Below the pieces are notes generated by a model. It saw only the letters and a list, made by a program, of their open reading frames with translations, was not told the DNA's origin and searched no databases. A stretch of DNA of 64,000 nt from Polyangiaceae bacterium (GTDB lineage: Bacteria > Myxococcota_A > Polyangia > Polyangiales > Polyangiaceae): positions 1-64,000 of the forward strand of contig JANXOF010000013.1 of NCBI GenBank assembly GCA_025353725.1, given 5' to 3'. The translations under genes and the position numbers were made by a program. Positions 46,057 to 54,585 of this stretch are shown piece after piece (within the stretch, counting starts at the first letter, position 1; each line of letters begins with the position of its first letter).

Positions 46057-46572
46057 GGTGCTCCTCCAAGGCGCTTCGACAGCATCGGCATTGGCGACCC
46101 CTCTCCCGCGATTGGGAAACAGGCACGCCGTGGCAGTCTCTTTGGGAACCACTTGTCCCACAAAAGAACACCGTCCCCTTCATGTATCCGACCCCGCTAA
46201 GCGCGCCTAAAGGCCACTCACACGGCCGCCCTCAGCCCGATGGCCCGTTGGGATAAGACTGCACCGCGACTAGCGAGCAATTCTCTCCGAAAGTTTTGCC
46301 GGTGTAGGTCTGACGCCTCGGACTCTATTCCGAGCCAAAGATTCGGGTCAACGACGCATGAACCTTTTTTTTGGACCTTTCCATTATGGACCTGTCTTCG
46401 CACATTTAGGTCAGTGCGCTGACAGACAATGTCACGCCTTTGGCTCTCTCGAGTCGGCGCGACGTGGAACCTCATGCATCCGACGACCACGCAAACCTGC
46501 CGCGACGAAGGTTCGTGGCAGACCGGTAGGCTTCGCGTCCAACTTCCGGCGTCGTGGTAGCGTGCGAACCGG
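46057..46572. other. Divergent 516-bp gap, no gene
   Basis: No open frame here has coding bias; a 130-codon minus-strand frame (46218-46610) reads as junk. GC falls in 46280-46440. Close to the sigma region-4 start there is an imperfect inverted repeat, TTTGGGA ... TCCCACAAA (46139-46162), a possible operator. The gap must contain the promoters of both divergent genes but no clear -35/-10 pair is evident. Confidence 0.45.
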
Positions 46573-47445
46573 ATGGTGGTTCGGGACATTTCGGCGCGTG
46601 GTGCTCGCATTCGGCTCGTCGAAAGAGGGACTGGAACGCCCGTTGTGGTGTTGCACGACGCCCTCGCAAGCCACGAGACCTTTCACGCCGCGGCAGCTCA
46701 CCTCTCAGAGCACACGGGAGGTCCGTTTCGCCTCGTGGCCCCCGACCTGCCAGGCTTTGGCGCAAGCGAAAAGCCTGACCCGCGCCGCTACGCGTACGGG
46801 TGGGACGGCTTCGCGGACTCTGTCGCCGACCTTATCGCCGGCCTCGGCCTCGGCCGCGTCCACGTTTGCGGGCACGCGATGGGCGGAGGTGTCGCGCTGG
46901 CCTTGGCGGCGCGGCATGCCGCGCTCGTCCATAAGCTCGTCCTCGTGGACGCGCTCGTGTATCCCGTCGACGAGCACGCTCTCGCGTGGGCAAGCCGCCT
47001 CCCGCTCGCCGGAGGCCTGCTTTGGCGACAGGTCATGGGGCGTAGGCTTTTTCGGGCGTACCTCGAGGCGTCGGTCTTCGCCGGAGCCACCCACGTCCCG
47101 GCAGGCCGTGCGGATGCGTTTTTCGCCGCGTTCGACGAACCCTCCGCGCGTCAAGCTGCGCACGCAACGCTCGTGGCTCAATCGGATACGCGCTCGCTCG
47201 TCGCTCGCCTTCCGCGTGTGACGGCCGACGCCCTCGTCATCTGGGGGCGCGCCGACACGGTCGCTCCGGTCGAACACGGCCGCCGCCTTGCGCGCGCGCT
47301 CAAGGGCCGCCTCGAAGTGATCGAGTGCGGTCGCTGCCCGCCTGACGAGGAGCCGCTAGCGTTCGCGAAAATAGTAGCGTCTTTCCTTCAATCGGCGCCT
47401 TCGACTCGTGCGCCAACGTCGCGAACCCTACCGCACGTGCCGTGA
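46573..47445 (+). CDS. Alpha/beta-hydrolase fold protein lacking catalytic Ser and His (pseudoenzyme)
   Basis: The fold is clear over 290 aa (VVVLHDALASHETF, LVAPDLPGFGASEKPD, LVLVDALVYP, LVIWGRADTVAPV). At the nucleophile elbow the sequence is GHAMGG: position 102 is Ala (GCG) where Ser is required. The acid Asp228 (GRADTV) is present, but the expected His in the last motif is Arg254 (ECGRCPPDEEP; CGC where CAC would code His). The oxyanion HG is HD. It cannot work by the normal mechanism. It overlaps the downstream permease start by 4 bp, so it is translated with an ABC importer and may bind its ligand rather than hydrolyse it. Confidence 0.8.
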   Translation: MVVRDISARGARIRLVERGTGTPVVVLHDALASHETFHAAAAHLSEHTGGPFRLVAPDLPGFGASEKPDPRRYAYGWDGFADSVADLIAGLGLGRVHVCGHAMGGGVALALAARHAALVHKLVLVDALVYPVDEHALAWASRLPLAGGLLWRQVMGRRLFRAYLEASVFAGATHVPAGRADAFFAAFDEPSARQAAHATLVAQSDTRSLVARLPRVTADALVIWGRADTVAPVEHGRRLARALKGRLEVIECGRCPPDEEPLAFAKIVASFLQSAPSTRAPTSRTLPHVP

Positions 47446-48308
47446 ACTACGTTCGGATGCCCATCGCACGCACACCCATGCGTCGAAACTGGACGATGAC
47501 CGTCGGCCTCGCCCTCGTGATGGTACTGGTCGTTTTCGCCATACTGGGACCGTTCGTTTCAGGGCATGATCCCTACGCGAGTGACTTTGAGCACGGCATG
47601 ACGGCTGCGAAGTTCCCGGTCGGACCGAGCGCGAGATTCTGGCTCGGCACCGATCGCCTCTTCCGTGACGAATTGAGCCGCCTCGCCCTTGGCGCGCGCA
47701 CTTCTCTCTTTATTGGCCTGTCGGCAACAACCGTTGCGACGGCCCTCGGTGGGCTCGTCGGCGTCCTCGCCGGTTGGTACGAGGGGCGGCTCCTCGACGC
47801 GGTGCTCATGCGCATCGTCGACGTGGGCCTCGCGTTTCCTTTTCTCCTCCTCATCATGGCGATTGCGGCCTCCCTCGATCGGACCACGCCAGGCACCATC
47901 CTCCTCACTCTGGGGCTCACGGGATGGCTCGGCACGGCGCGGATCATTCGCGCGAAAACGATGCAAATCCGGGCTCTTGACTACATCACGGCCGGGCGAG
48001 CCCTTGGCGAAACCACGTGGGGTCTACTGAGGCGCCACGTGCTTCCGAATGTGGCAGGCCCGCTTCTTATCGTCGCGTCGTGTTCCGTGGCGCAGATGAT
48101 TCTAGCCGAAAGCGTACTCTCTTTTCTCGGAGGCGGTCTTGCCCCGCCCACCCCGACGTGGGGACACATGCTTTTCGAGGGACAGGACTACTTCTCTACG
48201 GCGCCGTGGATTTCACTCGCCCCCGGCCTCGCGATCATGGCGAGCGTTCTCGGGTTCAACCTGCTCGGCGAAGGACTGCGCGATGCGCTCGATCCGCGAA
48301 AAGACTAG
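47442..48308 (+). CDS. Oligopeptide-type ABC transporter permease (DppC/OppC family)
   Basis: The 288-aa protein has the N-terminal helix and extracytoplasmic loop of DppC/OppC permeases (ILGPFVSGHDPYASDF, then FWLGTDRLFRDELSRLALGARTSL) and five further helices. The ATPase-docking loop reads DYITAGRALGETTWGLLRRHVLPN, and the terminal WGHMLFEG and GLAIMASVLGFNLLGEGLRDALDPR are family signatures. Start is GTG at 47442 (overlap GTGA with the previous gene). The gene overlaps the next one by 26 bp. Confidence 0.93.
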   Translation: MNYVRMPIARTPMRRNWTMTVGLALVMVLVVFAILGPFVSGHDPYASDFEHGMTAAKFPVGPSARFWLGTDRLFRDELSRLALGARTSLFIGLSATTVATALGGLVGVLAGWYEGRLLDAVLMRIVDVGLAFPFLLLIMAIAASLDRTTPGTILLTLGLTGWLGTARIIRAKTMQIRALDYITAGRALGETTWGLLRRHVLPNVAGPLLIVASCSVAQMILAESVLSFLGGGLAPPTPTWGHMLFEGQDYFSTAPWISLAPGLAIMASVLGFNLLGEGLRDALDPRKD

Positions 48309-50064
48309 CCGCGAAAAGACCACGCGTTGCGCGGTTCGGCTCGGGCGGCAAGTGCATCTTGTGCTCCTCGGGTTCAACGCGGGGTGCTCACCAGAGCTAC
48401 CTACGCCCCTTCCCTCTGGGCACTCCGAGGCAGCTTTGCCGCGACGCGGAGGGGCGCTGACGCTGGCGAGTTTCGGAGACATGCGAACGCTCGACCCCGC
48501 GAACGTCGCCGACGGAATCGCGCCGCAGGTTCTTCAAGCCATGTTCGCAGGGCTCGTCGACTACGACACCCAAGGTCAGATTCAGCCAGAACTCGCCAAG
48601 CGCTACAGCGTATCGAGCGACGGCACGCACTACCGATTCGTCCTGCGCGAGGGCGTCCGGTTCCACGACGGCGAAGAGCTTACGGCCGACGACGTCAAGC
48701 GCTCGGTCGAACGCGCGCTCCATCCGACGTCGCCCAACCCAAGCTCGGCGTCTTACGCGTCGATCAAAGGGTACGCGGCATTCATCGCGCGGAAAGCCGA
48801 ACACCTCGACGGAGTGAGCGTCGAGGGCCGCTACGTCGTGACGTTCGACGTCGATCGACCGGACTCCTCGTTTCTCCCCTTGCTGGCGATGCAGCCGCTC
48901 CGGCCGGTCTGCAAAAGCGCGGGCACGCGCTACGCAGACACCTGGCACCCGTGCGGCGCGGGACCGTTCAAGTTGCTCCCGGGAGGCTGGGATCACGGCC
49001 GACAAATCAAGCTGGTGAGGCACCCAGGCTACTTTCGGCCGGGGCTGCCGTATCTCGATTCGTTCACCTACCTGTTCAACGTCAACACGACGAGCCAGCG
49101 CTTTAAATTCGCGACAGGCGAGCAAGACGTGTTGCGCGACTTTCTCGCGCCGGAGCTGCTCAAGTTCCAGGCCGACCCCCGCTGGAGGCCATACGGCGAG
49201 TACGAAATCGAAAAGCAAGTCGCCGGGCTCGCCATGAACACGGAGCTCGCGCCGTTCGACAACGTCGAAATTCGCCGCGCCGTCGCGACCGCGCTCGACC
49301 GCGACCAACTTCAGCAAGTCCGAGCGTCGAACCTTCGCCCCGCGTACCTGCCTGTGCCTCCTGGCGTCGAGGGCTACGACGCGTCGTTGAAAGGGCAGCA
49401 CTTCGACCTCAACGAAGCTCTCGATCACATGAAGCGCGCAGGGTACCCCTTCGACCCCGCGACGCGCACCGGCGGCTGGCCGCACATCATTCCGTATCTT
49501 ACGTATACGCAAGGACTCGACGAATACCTCGTTCAAATCGTCATGCAGCAGCTCGCGCGCATCGGGATTCGGCTCGAGGTTCGAATCGTCAATTACCCGA
49601 CTTTTCTCGCGCTGCGTGGACGCCGTAAACAAACGGTGGCCGGACCCGGTTTCTGGCAGCAGGACTACCCCGAGCCGGGCAGCTTTCTCGAGCCACTTTT
49701 TCACTCGAAGTCGATCAACGACGAAGAGTCGAACAACGCGTCGTTCTACGCGAACTCTCGCGTTGACGAGCTCATCGATCGGGCGCGCCACGAGCTCAAT
49801 CCCGAACGTCGCAAAAAGACCTACGGCGAGGCGCAGGAGATTATCTGCGACGAAGCGCCCTGGGCGTTCACGCACTACTACCGCTTCTTTGTGCAGTGGC
49901 AGCCGTACGTGCGCGACTACCGCCCCCACCCGACGTGGACGCTGGACGCCGCGCGCGTCTGGCTCGACCACGCGGCCGGTCCGCTGGCGACTCGCGCTCT
50001 CTTCTCGGGCGATGCCCTCGCGAAGCTCCTCGGCACCCGAATCCGTGGGCGCGCGACGTGGTAG
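48283..50064 (+). CDS. ABC transporter substrate-binding lipoprotein (SBP_bac_5 family)
   Basis: The 593-aa protein belongs to the DppA/OppA family: RTLDPANVADGIAPQVLQAMFAGLVDYD at the start of the mature part, LAKRYSVSSDGTHYRFVLREGVRFHDGEELTADDV, GAGPFKL, and NVEIRRAVATALDRDQL. A hydrophobic leader ending in FNAGC suggests lipid anchoring. ATG at 48283 puts the start inside the permease gene; the open frame extends further but within the overlap. Its C-terminal DYPEPGSFLEPLFHS motif is typical of peptide binders. The stop overlaps the next permease start by 7 bp. Confidence 0.9.
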   Translation: MRSIREKTSREKTTRCAVRLGRQVHLVLLGFNAGCSPELPTPLPSGHSEAALPRRGGALTLASFGDMRTLDPANVADGIAPQVLQAMFAGLVDYDTQGQIQPELAKRYSVSSDGTHYRFVLREGVRFHDGEELTADDVKRSVERALHPTSPNPSSASYASIKGYAAFIARKAEHLDGVSVEGRYVVTFDVDRPDSSFLPLLAMQPLRPVCKSAGTRYADTWHPCGAGPFKLLPGGWDHGRQIKLVRHPGYFRPGLPYLDSFTYLFNVNTTSQRFKFATGEQDVLRDFLAPELLKFQADPRWRPYGEYEIEKQVAGLAMNTELAPFDNVEIRRAVATALDRDQLQQVRASNLRPAYLPVPPGVEGYDASLKGQHFDLNEALDHMKRAGYPFDPATRTGGWPHIIPYLTYTQGLDEYLVQIVMQQLARIGIRLEVRIVNYPTFLALRGRRKQTVAGPGFWQQDYPEPGSFLEPLFHSKSINDEESNNASFYANSRVDELIDRARHELNPERRKKTYGEAQEIICDEAPWAFTHYYRFFVQWQPYVRDYRPHPTWTLDAARVWLDHAAGPLATRALFSGDALAKLLGTRIRGRATW

Positions 50065-51071
50065 CGCGGCTTTGCCTTCGCCTTGGTTGGGCCTTTTTTG
50101 TGGTGTGGGCAACGGTCTCGCTCACGTTTCTCGTCCACCACGCGCTCCCCTCCGACCCGGCACGGATGGTCGCAGGGCCCCAGGCACGACCGGCCGACGT
50201 CGTCAGGATTCGAGAGGAGCTCGGGCTCGACAAGTCTATTTACGTGCAGTACGCACGCTTTTTGGGTCGCCTAGCTCATCGCGCGCCGCACGCCGATGCG
50301 AGTCCGGGTGAAAACCACGCCTCCTGCGCTCGGATTCTCTGGGCCGTTCACCTCGATCTCGGCAAGAGTTACCAGCAGCGTCGCCCCGTGGTGACGATCC
50401 TCCGCGAACGGTTACCGCGGACACTCTGGCTAGCGCTGGCCGCAGCAAGCGTGCAGTTGGTGCTCGGCGTGACCGCGGGGGTGCTCGCGGCGGCCCATAA
50501 GAAAACGCTGCTCGATCACCTCGCCGTGTCGACAAGTCTGCTCGGGACGAGCGCGCCTACCTTTGTCATCGGCCTCTTTCTCCAATGGCTCTTCGCGTTT
50601 CGGCTCGGCCTCTTGCCACTCGACGGGTGGGGCGACTCGTCAGGCGGGCACGTCGCGAGCGTCGTGCTTCCGGCGTTCACGCTCGGCCTTTTCGGTGCTG
50701 CATACTACACGCGCATTGTGCGGGACGAGATGATAGGACAGCTCAGCGAGGATTACATTCGTACGGCACGCGCCAAGGGTCTCTCGGGGCGCGCGGTGAC
50801 GCTTCGTCACGCCCTACGCAACGCGTACATGCCTATCGTCACGGTTCTCGGCGTCGACGTGGGGACGCTCGTAGGAGGCGCCATCGTGACGGAATCTATT
50901 TTCCGTTGGCCGGGCATCGGTTCGCTGAGCGTGACCGCGATGCTCGACCGCGACGGACCGGTGCTGATGGGCTGCGTCATGGTCACGTCCGTCGCCGTCG
51001 TGGTCTCATCACTGGTCGTCGACTTCGCGTACGCGCTCCTCGACCCGCGTGTCCGCGGCGCGCGGGCGTAA
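50058..51071 (+). CDS. Oligopeptide-type ABC transporter permease (DppB/OppB family)
   Basis: Starting from GTG at 50058, which overlaps the preceding stop, the 337-aa product has the DppB N-terminal helix (GWAFFVVWATVSLTFLVHHALPSDPARMVAG), VRIREELGLDKSIYVQYARFLG, the LDLGKSYQQRRPVVTILRERLPRTLWLALAA loop and the docking segment EDYIRTARAKGLSGRAVTLRHALRNAYMPIV. An insert of about 15 residues (HRAPHADASPGENHASC) precedes the LDLG segment. It completes the membrane part of the importer; no DppD/DppF ATPase follows, the next gene being on the opposite strand. Confidence 0.92.
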   Translation: MVARLCLRLGWAFFVVWATVSLTFLVHHALPSDPARMVAGPQARPADVVRIREELGLDKSIYVQYARFLGRLAHRAPHADASPGENHASCARILWAVHLDLGKSYQQRRPVVTILRERLPRTLWLALAAASVQLVLGVTAGVLAAAHKKTLLDHLAVSTSLLGTSAPTFVIGLFLQWLFAFRLGLLPLDGWGDSSGGHVASVVLPAFTLGLFGAAYYTRIVRDEMIGQLSEDYIRTARAKGLSGRAVTLRHALRNAYMPIVTVLGVDVGTLVGGAIVTESIFRWPGIGSLSVTAMLDRDGPVLMGCVMVTSVAVVVSSLVVDFAYALLDPRVRGARA

Positions 51072-51084
51072 CTTACCTCGGGAT

Positions 51085-53157
51085 TTACTCACCGGGTAGG
51101 CCTGCGAGCGCCCGACACTCGGACACACGAGGGCCCGTAGCAAGCTTGGCGCATGAGCGGTAAGCGCTCATCTCTTGGGTCTTGTTTCCCAGGTTATGGT
51201 ACGCGCCGCCGAGCGTAAGCCACGCCTCAGCGTTGGTCGGATCACGCCTCGTGGCTTTCGCGGCGAGGTCAGCCGCCCGGCTGGCGGAACGCGCGTCACC
51301 TTCTCTTTCGAGCGCTTTTTGCGCCTCTTGCGTGAGCGATTCGGACGACCCGACGCCTGCCCCTTCCGGCAAGGCTGGTCGCACGGGCGAGCTCGGTGGC
51401 GTCACGGTGGTGGGACGCGGCGCGGAAGCACGCGTGAGCCGCGTTGACTCACGTGACGGCCCGAGAGCCGCCTCCGGCAAGCGTACCGGCTCCAGCGAGA
51501 CGCGAGTGTCTTGTACAGGCAAGACGCCAGCGTCACTCGCGTCACGGACGTCGCTGGCGTCGCTCGAGTTGCGAAGGGGAAGTCCCAGGCCGGCGGCCGT
51601 GTCGTGGTCCCCTCGATAACTGTATCTTGCATACAACGCGGCCGCGGCAAAGGCGAAGGTCACGCTCATCAATCCGATGGCAACGGCTTTGCCACTCGCC
51701 CGCTTCGGCGTTGGCGCGTCGACTTCGTCTTCGAGCCATGGCGGCCCGAGCGCGGGACTCTCGGGATCGTCGTAGCCAGGCTCCTTTAGCGTATCGGGCG
51801 ATGAAGCCTCCGCCACGGGTGCCTGCGCCGCGCTCACGTCTTCGACGACGGCTACGATCGCGGCCTCCTGCTGTCGAAGCACGCGCAGGGTATCGTCGTC
51901 GACCAACGGCTCCGTGTCGGGTCCCGCCGTGCTCGCGGGATCGACCCAAGGCGGCGATTGAGGCATCGTAGCCAGACGAAGCGTTAGAACTTGCCCCGAC
52001 GGACCATGCAGCGGCAACGCGGGTGGGGGGTTCGTTTTCGAACGGCGCGCCACGACCGGCGGCGGAGGCGTCGTGGCCGCAGCATGGGCTCCCGGTGGGG
52101 CTGGAAGCGGCCGCGCGGAGGTGCTGCGACGGGGAGGCGGAGCGACCGCGGGACCGACGGCGCTTCGTGTCACCGCGACGACCGCCTCCGGCATGGTTGA
52201 CGACGCCTTCGAAGGCACCAGAAGGCCTTCGAAATAGAGCTTAGAAAGCGTCGTAAGCGTCGACAAATCCTCAAACGGTGAAGCGTCAATGACCTCCATC
52301 AGCGACCTCGTGCCATCCAACAAGCGCAAGATCCCATTCAGCTCGTCGGGGATCTCGCTGAGGCGGTCGATAAGCTTTTCGTGGTCCACATCGAGCGTCG
52401 AGGACAACGGCGGTAGTTGCTCGGTCAAGCGACCCCACTCGTCAGCACGGCGCATGCCCTCCATGACGAGCGCCGACGTGGAGACGTCCACCCGGGCTTC
52501 ACGCTGAACTTGGCTGAACGTGATCTCGAAGTCCGCGTCACCCCACACGAGCATGCGGTAGACGGCCTCTTCACCGCGCAGATTGCCCGTTTCAGCGTCG
52601 ACTAGGCTACCTGCGTCGAACCACAAGTTGCCGATGGGGCCGCCGCGCGAAAACGTAATCGAGCCGCTCTTGCGCGAGACCTCGAAGGTCTGAAGGAGGT
52701 CGATGACGGTCATTTCTCGCGTCGACCCGACGACGCGATCCGACGACTCGGCTTCAAGGTGCGGATCCGACAAGCGCTCTTGCGCGCGACGGGCGAGCAC
52801 CACATCGACGCGCGCGAGGAGCTCCCGCACGAACACGGGCTTCGCGAGGTACTCCTCGACTCCGAGTTCGAGGCCGCGAATCTTGTCCTCGACGGCGAGC
52901 TGACTCGCGAGGAAAATGACGGGTAGCGCGGACCACTCGGCGCGGTCGCGAAGGCATCGCACGAACCCATATCCGTCAAGTTCCGTAAGCGTCGTGTCCG
53001 CAATCACGAGGTCCGGGAGCTGGTGCTCGAGGGTCGCGAGCGCCGCGTTACCGTCGCTCGCGCAGGTAACGTTGTAGCCGGCCTTCCGTAGGCTGACCTC
53101 GATGACCCGCAGGCTGCGCGGATCAGCGTCGACGAGAAGAAGCTTTTTCTGCGCCAA
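51085..53157 (-). CDS. Response regulator receiver + DUF4388 + membrane span + TPR protein
   Basis: TTG at 53157 is preceded by CGGGAG and gives MAQKKLLLVDADPRSL. The receiver domain (1-120) has the phosphorylatable Asp54 (LVIADTTLTELDGYGF) and Lys106 (EEYLAKPV). A DUF4388 domain (about 150-230; EMTVIDLLQTFEVSRKSGSITFSRGG) follows, then a linker, Pro-rich stretches, one predicted membrane span (AVAIGLMSVTFAFAAAALYA) and a C-terminal TPR-like pair. This layout, 690 aa long, is typical of myxobacterial regulators. The TPR part would be on the other side of the membrane from the receiver. No partner kinase is adjacent. Confidence 0.88.
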   Translation of the reverse strand: MAQKKLLLVDADPRSLRVIEVSLRKAGYNVTCASDGNAALATLEHQLPDLVIADTTLTELDGYGFVRCLRDRAEWSALPVIFLASQLAVEDKIRGLELGVEEYLAKPVFVRELLARVDVVLARRAQERLSDPHLEAESSDRVVGSTREMTVIDLLQTFEVSRKSGSITFSRGGPIGNLWFDAGSLVDAETGNLRGEEAVYRMLVWGDADFEITFSQVQREARVDVSTSALVMEGMRRADEWGRLTEQLPPLSSTLDVDHEKLIDRLSEIPDELNGILRLLDGTRSLMEVIDASPFEDLSTLTTLSKLYFEGLLVPSKASSTMPEAVVAVTRSAVGPAVAPPPRRSTSARPLPAPPGAHAAATTPPPPVVARRSKTNPPPALPLHGPSGQVLTLRLATMPQSPPWVDPASTAGPDTEPLVDDDTLRVLRQQEAAIVAVVEDVSAAQAPVAEASSPDTLKEPGYDDPESPALGPPWLEDEVDAPTPKRASGKAVAIGLMSVTFAFAAAALYARYSYRGDHDTAAGLGLPLRNSSDASDVRDASDAGVLPVQDTRVSLEPVRLPEAALGPSRESTRLTRASAPRPTTVTPPSSPVRPALPEGAGVGSSESLTQEAQKALEREGDARSASRAADLAAKATRRDPTNAEAWLTLGGAYHNLGNKTQEMSAYRSCAKLATGPRVSECRALAGLPGE

Positions 53158-53256
53158 GCTAGCTCCCGTAAGGATCGTCCCCCTGGCGCCCCGGGTCAAC
53201 CTTCTCGAGCGCCCACCACGAAGCGCCTAACCAAACGTCGAAGTGCCGATGCCCGC

Positions 53257-54450
53257 CTAGGGCGTTCCTGGGAGGGCGGAGGTTCCGCAATTGGCGCAGA
53301 ACTTCGCCGCGGGAGCGGTTTCTTGTCCGCAGTTGTTGCAAAACTTCCGCGCTTGCGCGAGCGCGCCGCCGCATTCGGCGCAGAACTTACCGCCGGGCTG
53401 CCGCGTGTTGCACTTTGCACACGTTGTCATCGCGCCGCCGGGAGTAAACTGCGCCTGCGGAGCCTGCGGAGCTTGCGCACCACCCCCGCCGCTCTGCATC
53501 GCGTTCGCCATGTTGAGCCCGACCGCCATCTGCATACCGGCACCCGCGAGTCCGCCATCGCCGACGCCATGCGCGGCCATCCCCTGCCCGGCGCCCATCA
53601 TGGCCTGCCCTGCGGCGTAGTTCTGGTAGTTCCCGGCAAGCTGCTGGACGTACTTGGCGTCTTGACCGAACTTTTGGTCGAGCTCGAACTGCTTCGCCTT
53701 CGCCTGAGCCTCCGCAACCTTCACGCCGCGGTTCGCCTTGGCAATTTCGGCGTTCGCCTCGACGAGGCGCTGCCGGTCGTCTTCGGAAAAGTTGAGGCTG
53801 AACTGCCCCATCTGCAGAATACGGACGCCGATGTCATTCAAGTCGGGCGCGTTGGCGACGAAGGCGGTCGCGAGCTTCGTGGTAAGCGCGACGGCTTGCA
53901 AAACACTCTTTTGCTCGACCTCGCAGAGCTCACCGAGGGTCATCTTGACCCCGTTCATGAAGAGGCCCTTGACCCAGTTCAGGATGGTGTCGTTATCGCC
54001 CTGCGCCGCTTGGCCCGTGTAGCCGACGATAAAGCGCACCGGGTCGGTCACGACGAGCGAAAACTCGCCAAAAATACGCGGAATGACCTGCTCGCCGGTC
54101 AACGGATCGATCATGTCGCCGATGGGCCCGCCGAACGGGATGCTGCGAACGGGCGTCGTCTTAACGAAGAAGATTTCGCTGATAAACACGTCACCGCCGG
54201 TGAACTTGTTGATCAGATTGTTCAAAAACGGGATGTTCTGCGTCGACATCGTGTGGCGACCGGGGGGGAGCACACCGACGACCTTTCCGTCCTTGAAAAA
54301 AACGGCGCACTCGTCGCTGTCGACCGTGAGTTGAGACCAAAATGGGAAGTTTTGGTCGGGGTGTTTGAAGACGATGAGCTGCTTGAGGTGGTCGGGCCGA
54401 GCAATCATCATCTCGCGCACGCCGCTCTTCACGAAATCGAACACGCCCAT
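53257..54450 (-). CDS. SPFH-domain protein with C-terminal zinc ribbons
   Basis: ATG at 54450 follows AAGGGAGTGAG. The 397-aa protein starts MGVFDFVKSGVREMMIARPDHLKQLIVFKHPDQ and contains a SPFH/band-7 domain of the YdjI-like type (PPGRHTMSTQNIPFLNNLINKFTGG, EVEQKSVLQAVAL). A Gly/Met/Ala-rich linker leads to two C4 zinc ribbons (CAKC...CAEC and CNNC...CANC). SPFH proteins form ring-shaped membrane-linked oligomers, here soluble by sequence. In Bacillus a relative works with a phage-shock-like system in the envelope stress response. Divergent from the gene at 54586. Confidence 0.9.
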   Translation of the reverse strand: MGVFDFVKSGVREMMIARPDHLKQLIVFKHPDQNFPFWSQLTVDSDECAVFFKDGKVVGVLPPGRHTMSTQNIPFLNNLINKFTGGDVFISEIFFVKTTPVRSIPFGGPIGDMIDPLTGEQVIPRIFGEFSLVVTDPVRFIVGYTGQAAQGDNDTILNWVKGLFMNGVKMTLGELCEVEQKSVLQAVALTTKLATAFVANAPDLNDIGVRILQMGQFSLNFSEDDRQRLVEANAEIAKANRGVKVAEAQAKAKQFELDQKFGQDAKYVQQLAGNYQNYAAGQAMMGAGQGMAAHGVGDGGLAGAGMQMAVGLNMANAMQSGGGGAQAPQAPQAQFTPGGAMTTCAKCNTRQPGGKFCAECGGALAQARKFCNNCGQETAPAAKFCANCGTSALPGTP

Positions 54451-54585
54451 CGCTCTCACTCCCTTGTGATGGACCGGACGGTCCGCAAATACTGCTTCAC
54501 GCTTAGCTCGAAAGACTAAGCGCGACGCGGGAGAAGGTAAATCGACGAACGCGTGAGCGCCAGGGCGCGGTACTGTTTTAATGAC

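Noticed and set aside
46218-46610. 130-codon minus-strand frame in the gap before the pseudo-hydrolase
   Set aside because: Amino-acid composition and codon bias are non-coding and it runs antisense into a real gene.
48397-50112. 571-codon minus-strand frame opposite the peptide-binding protein
   Set aside because: Shadow of the substrate-binding protein gene; the plus strand matches a known family.
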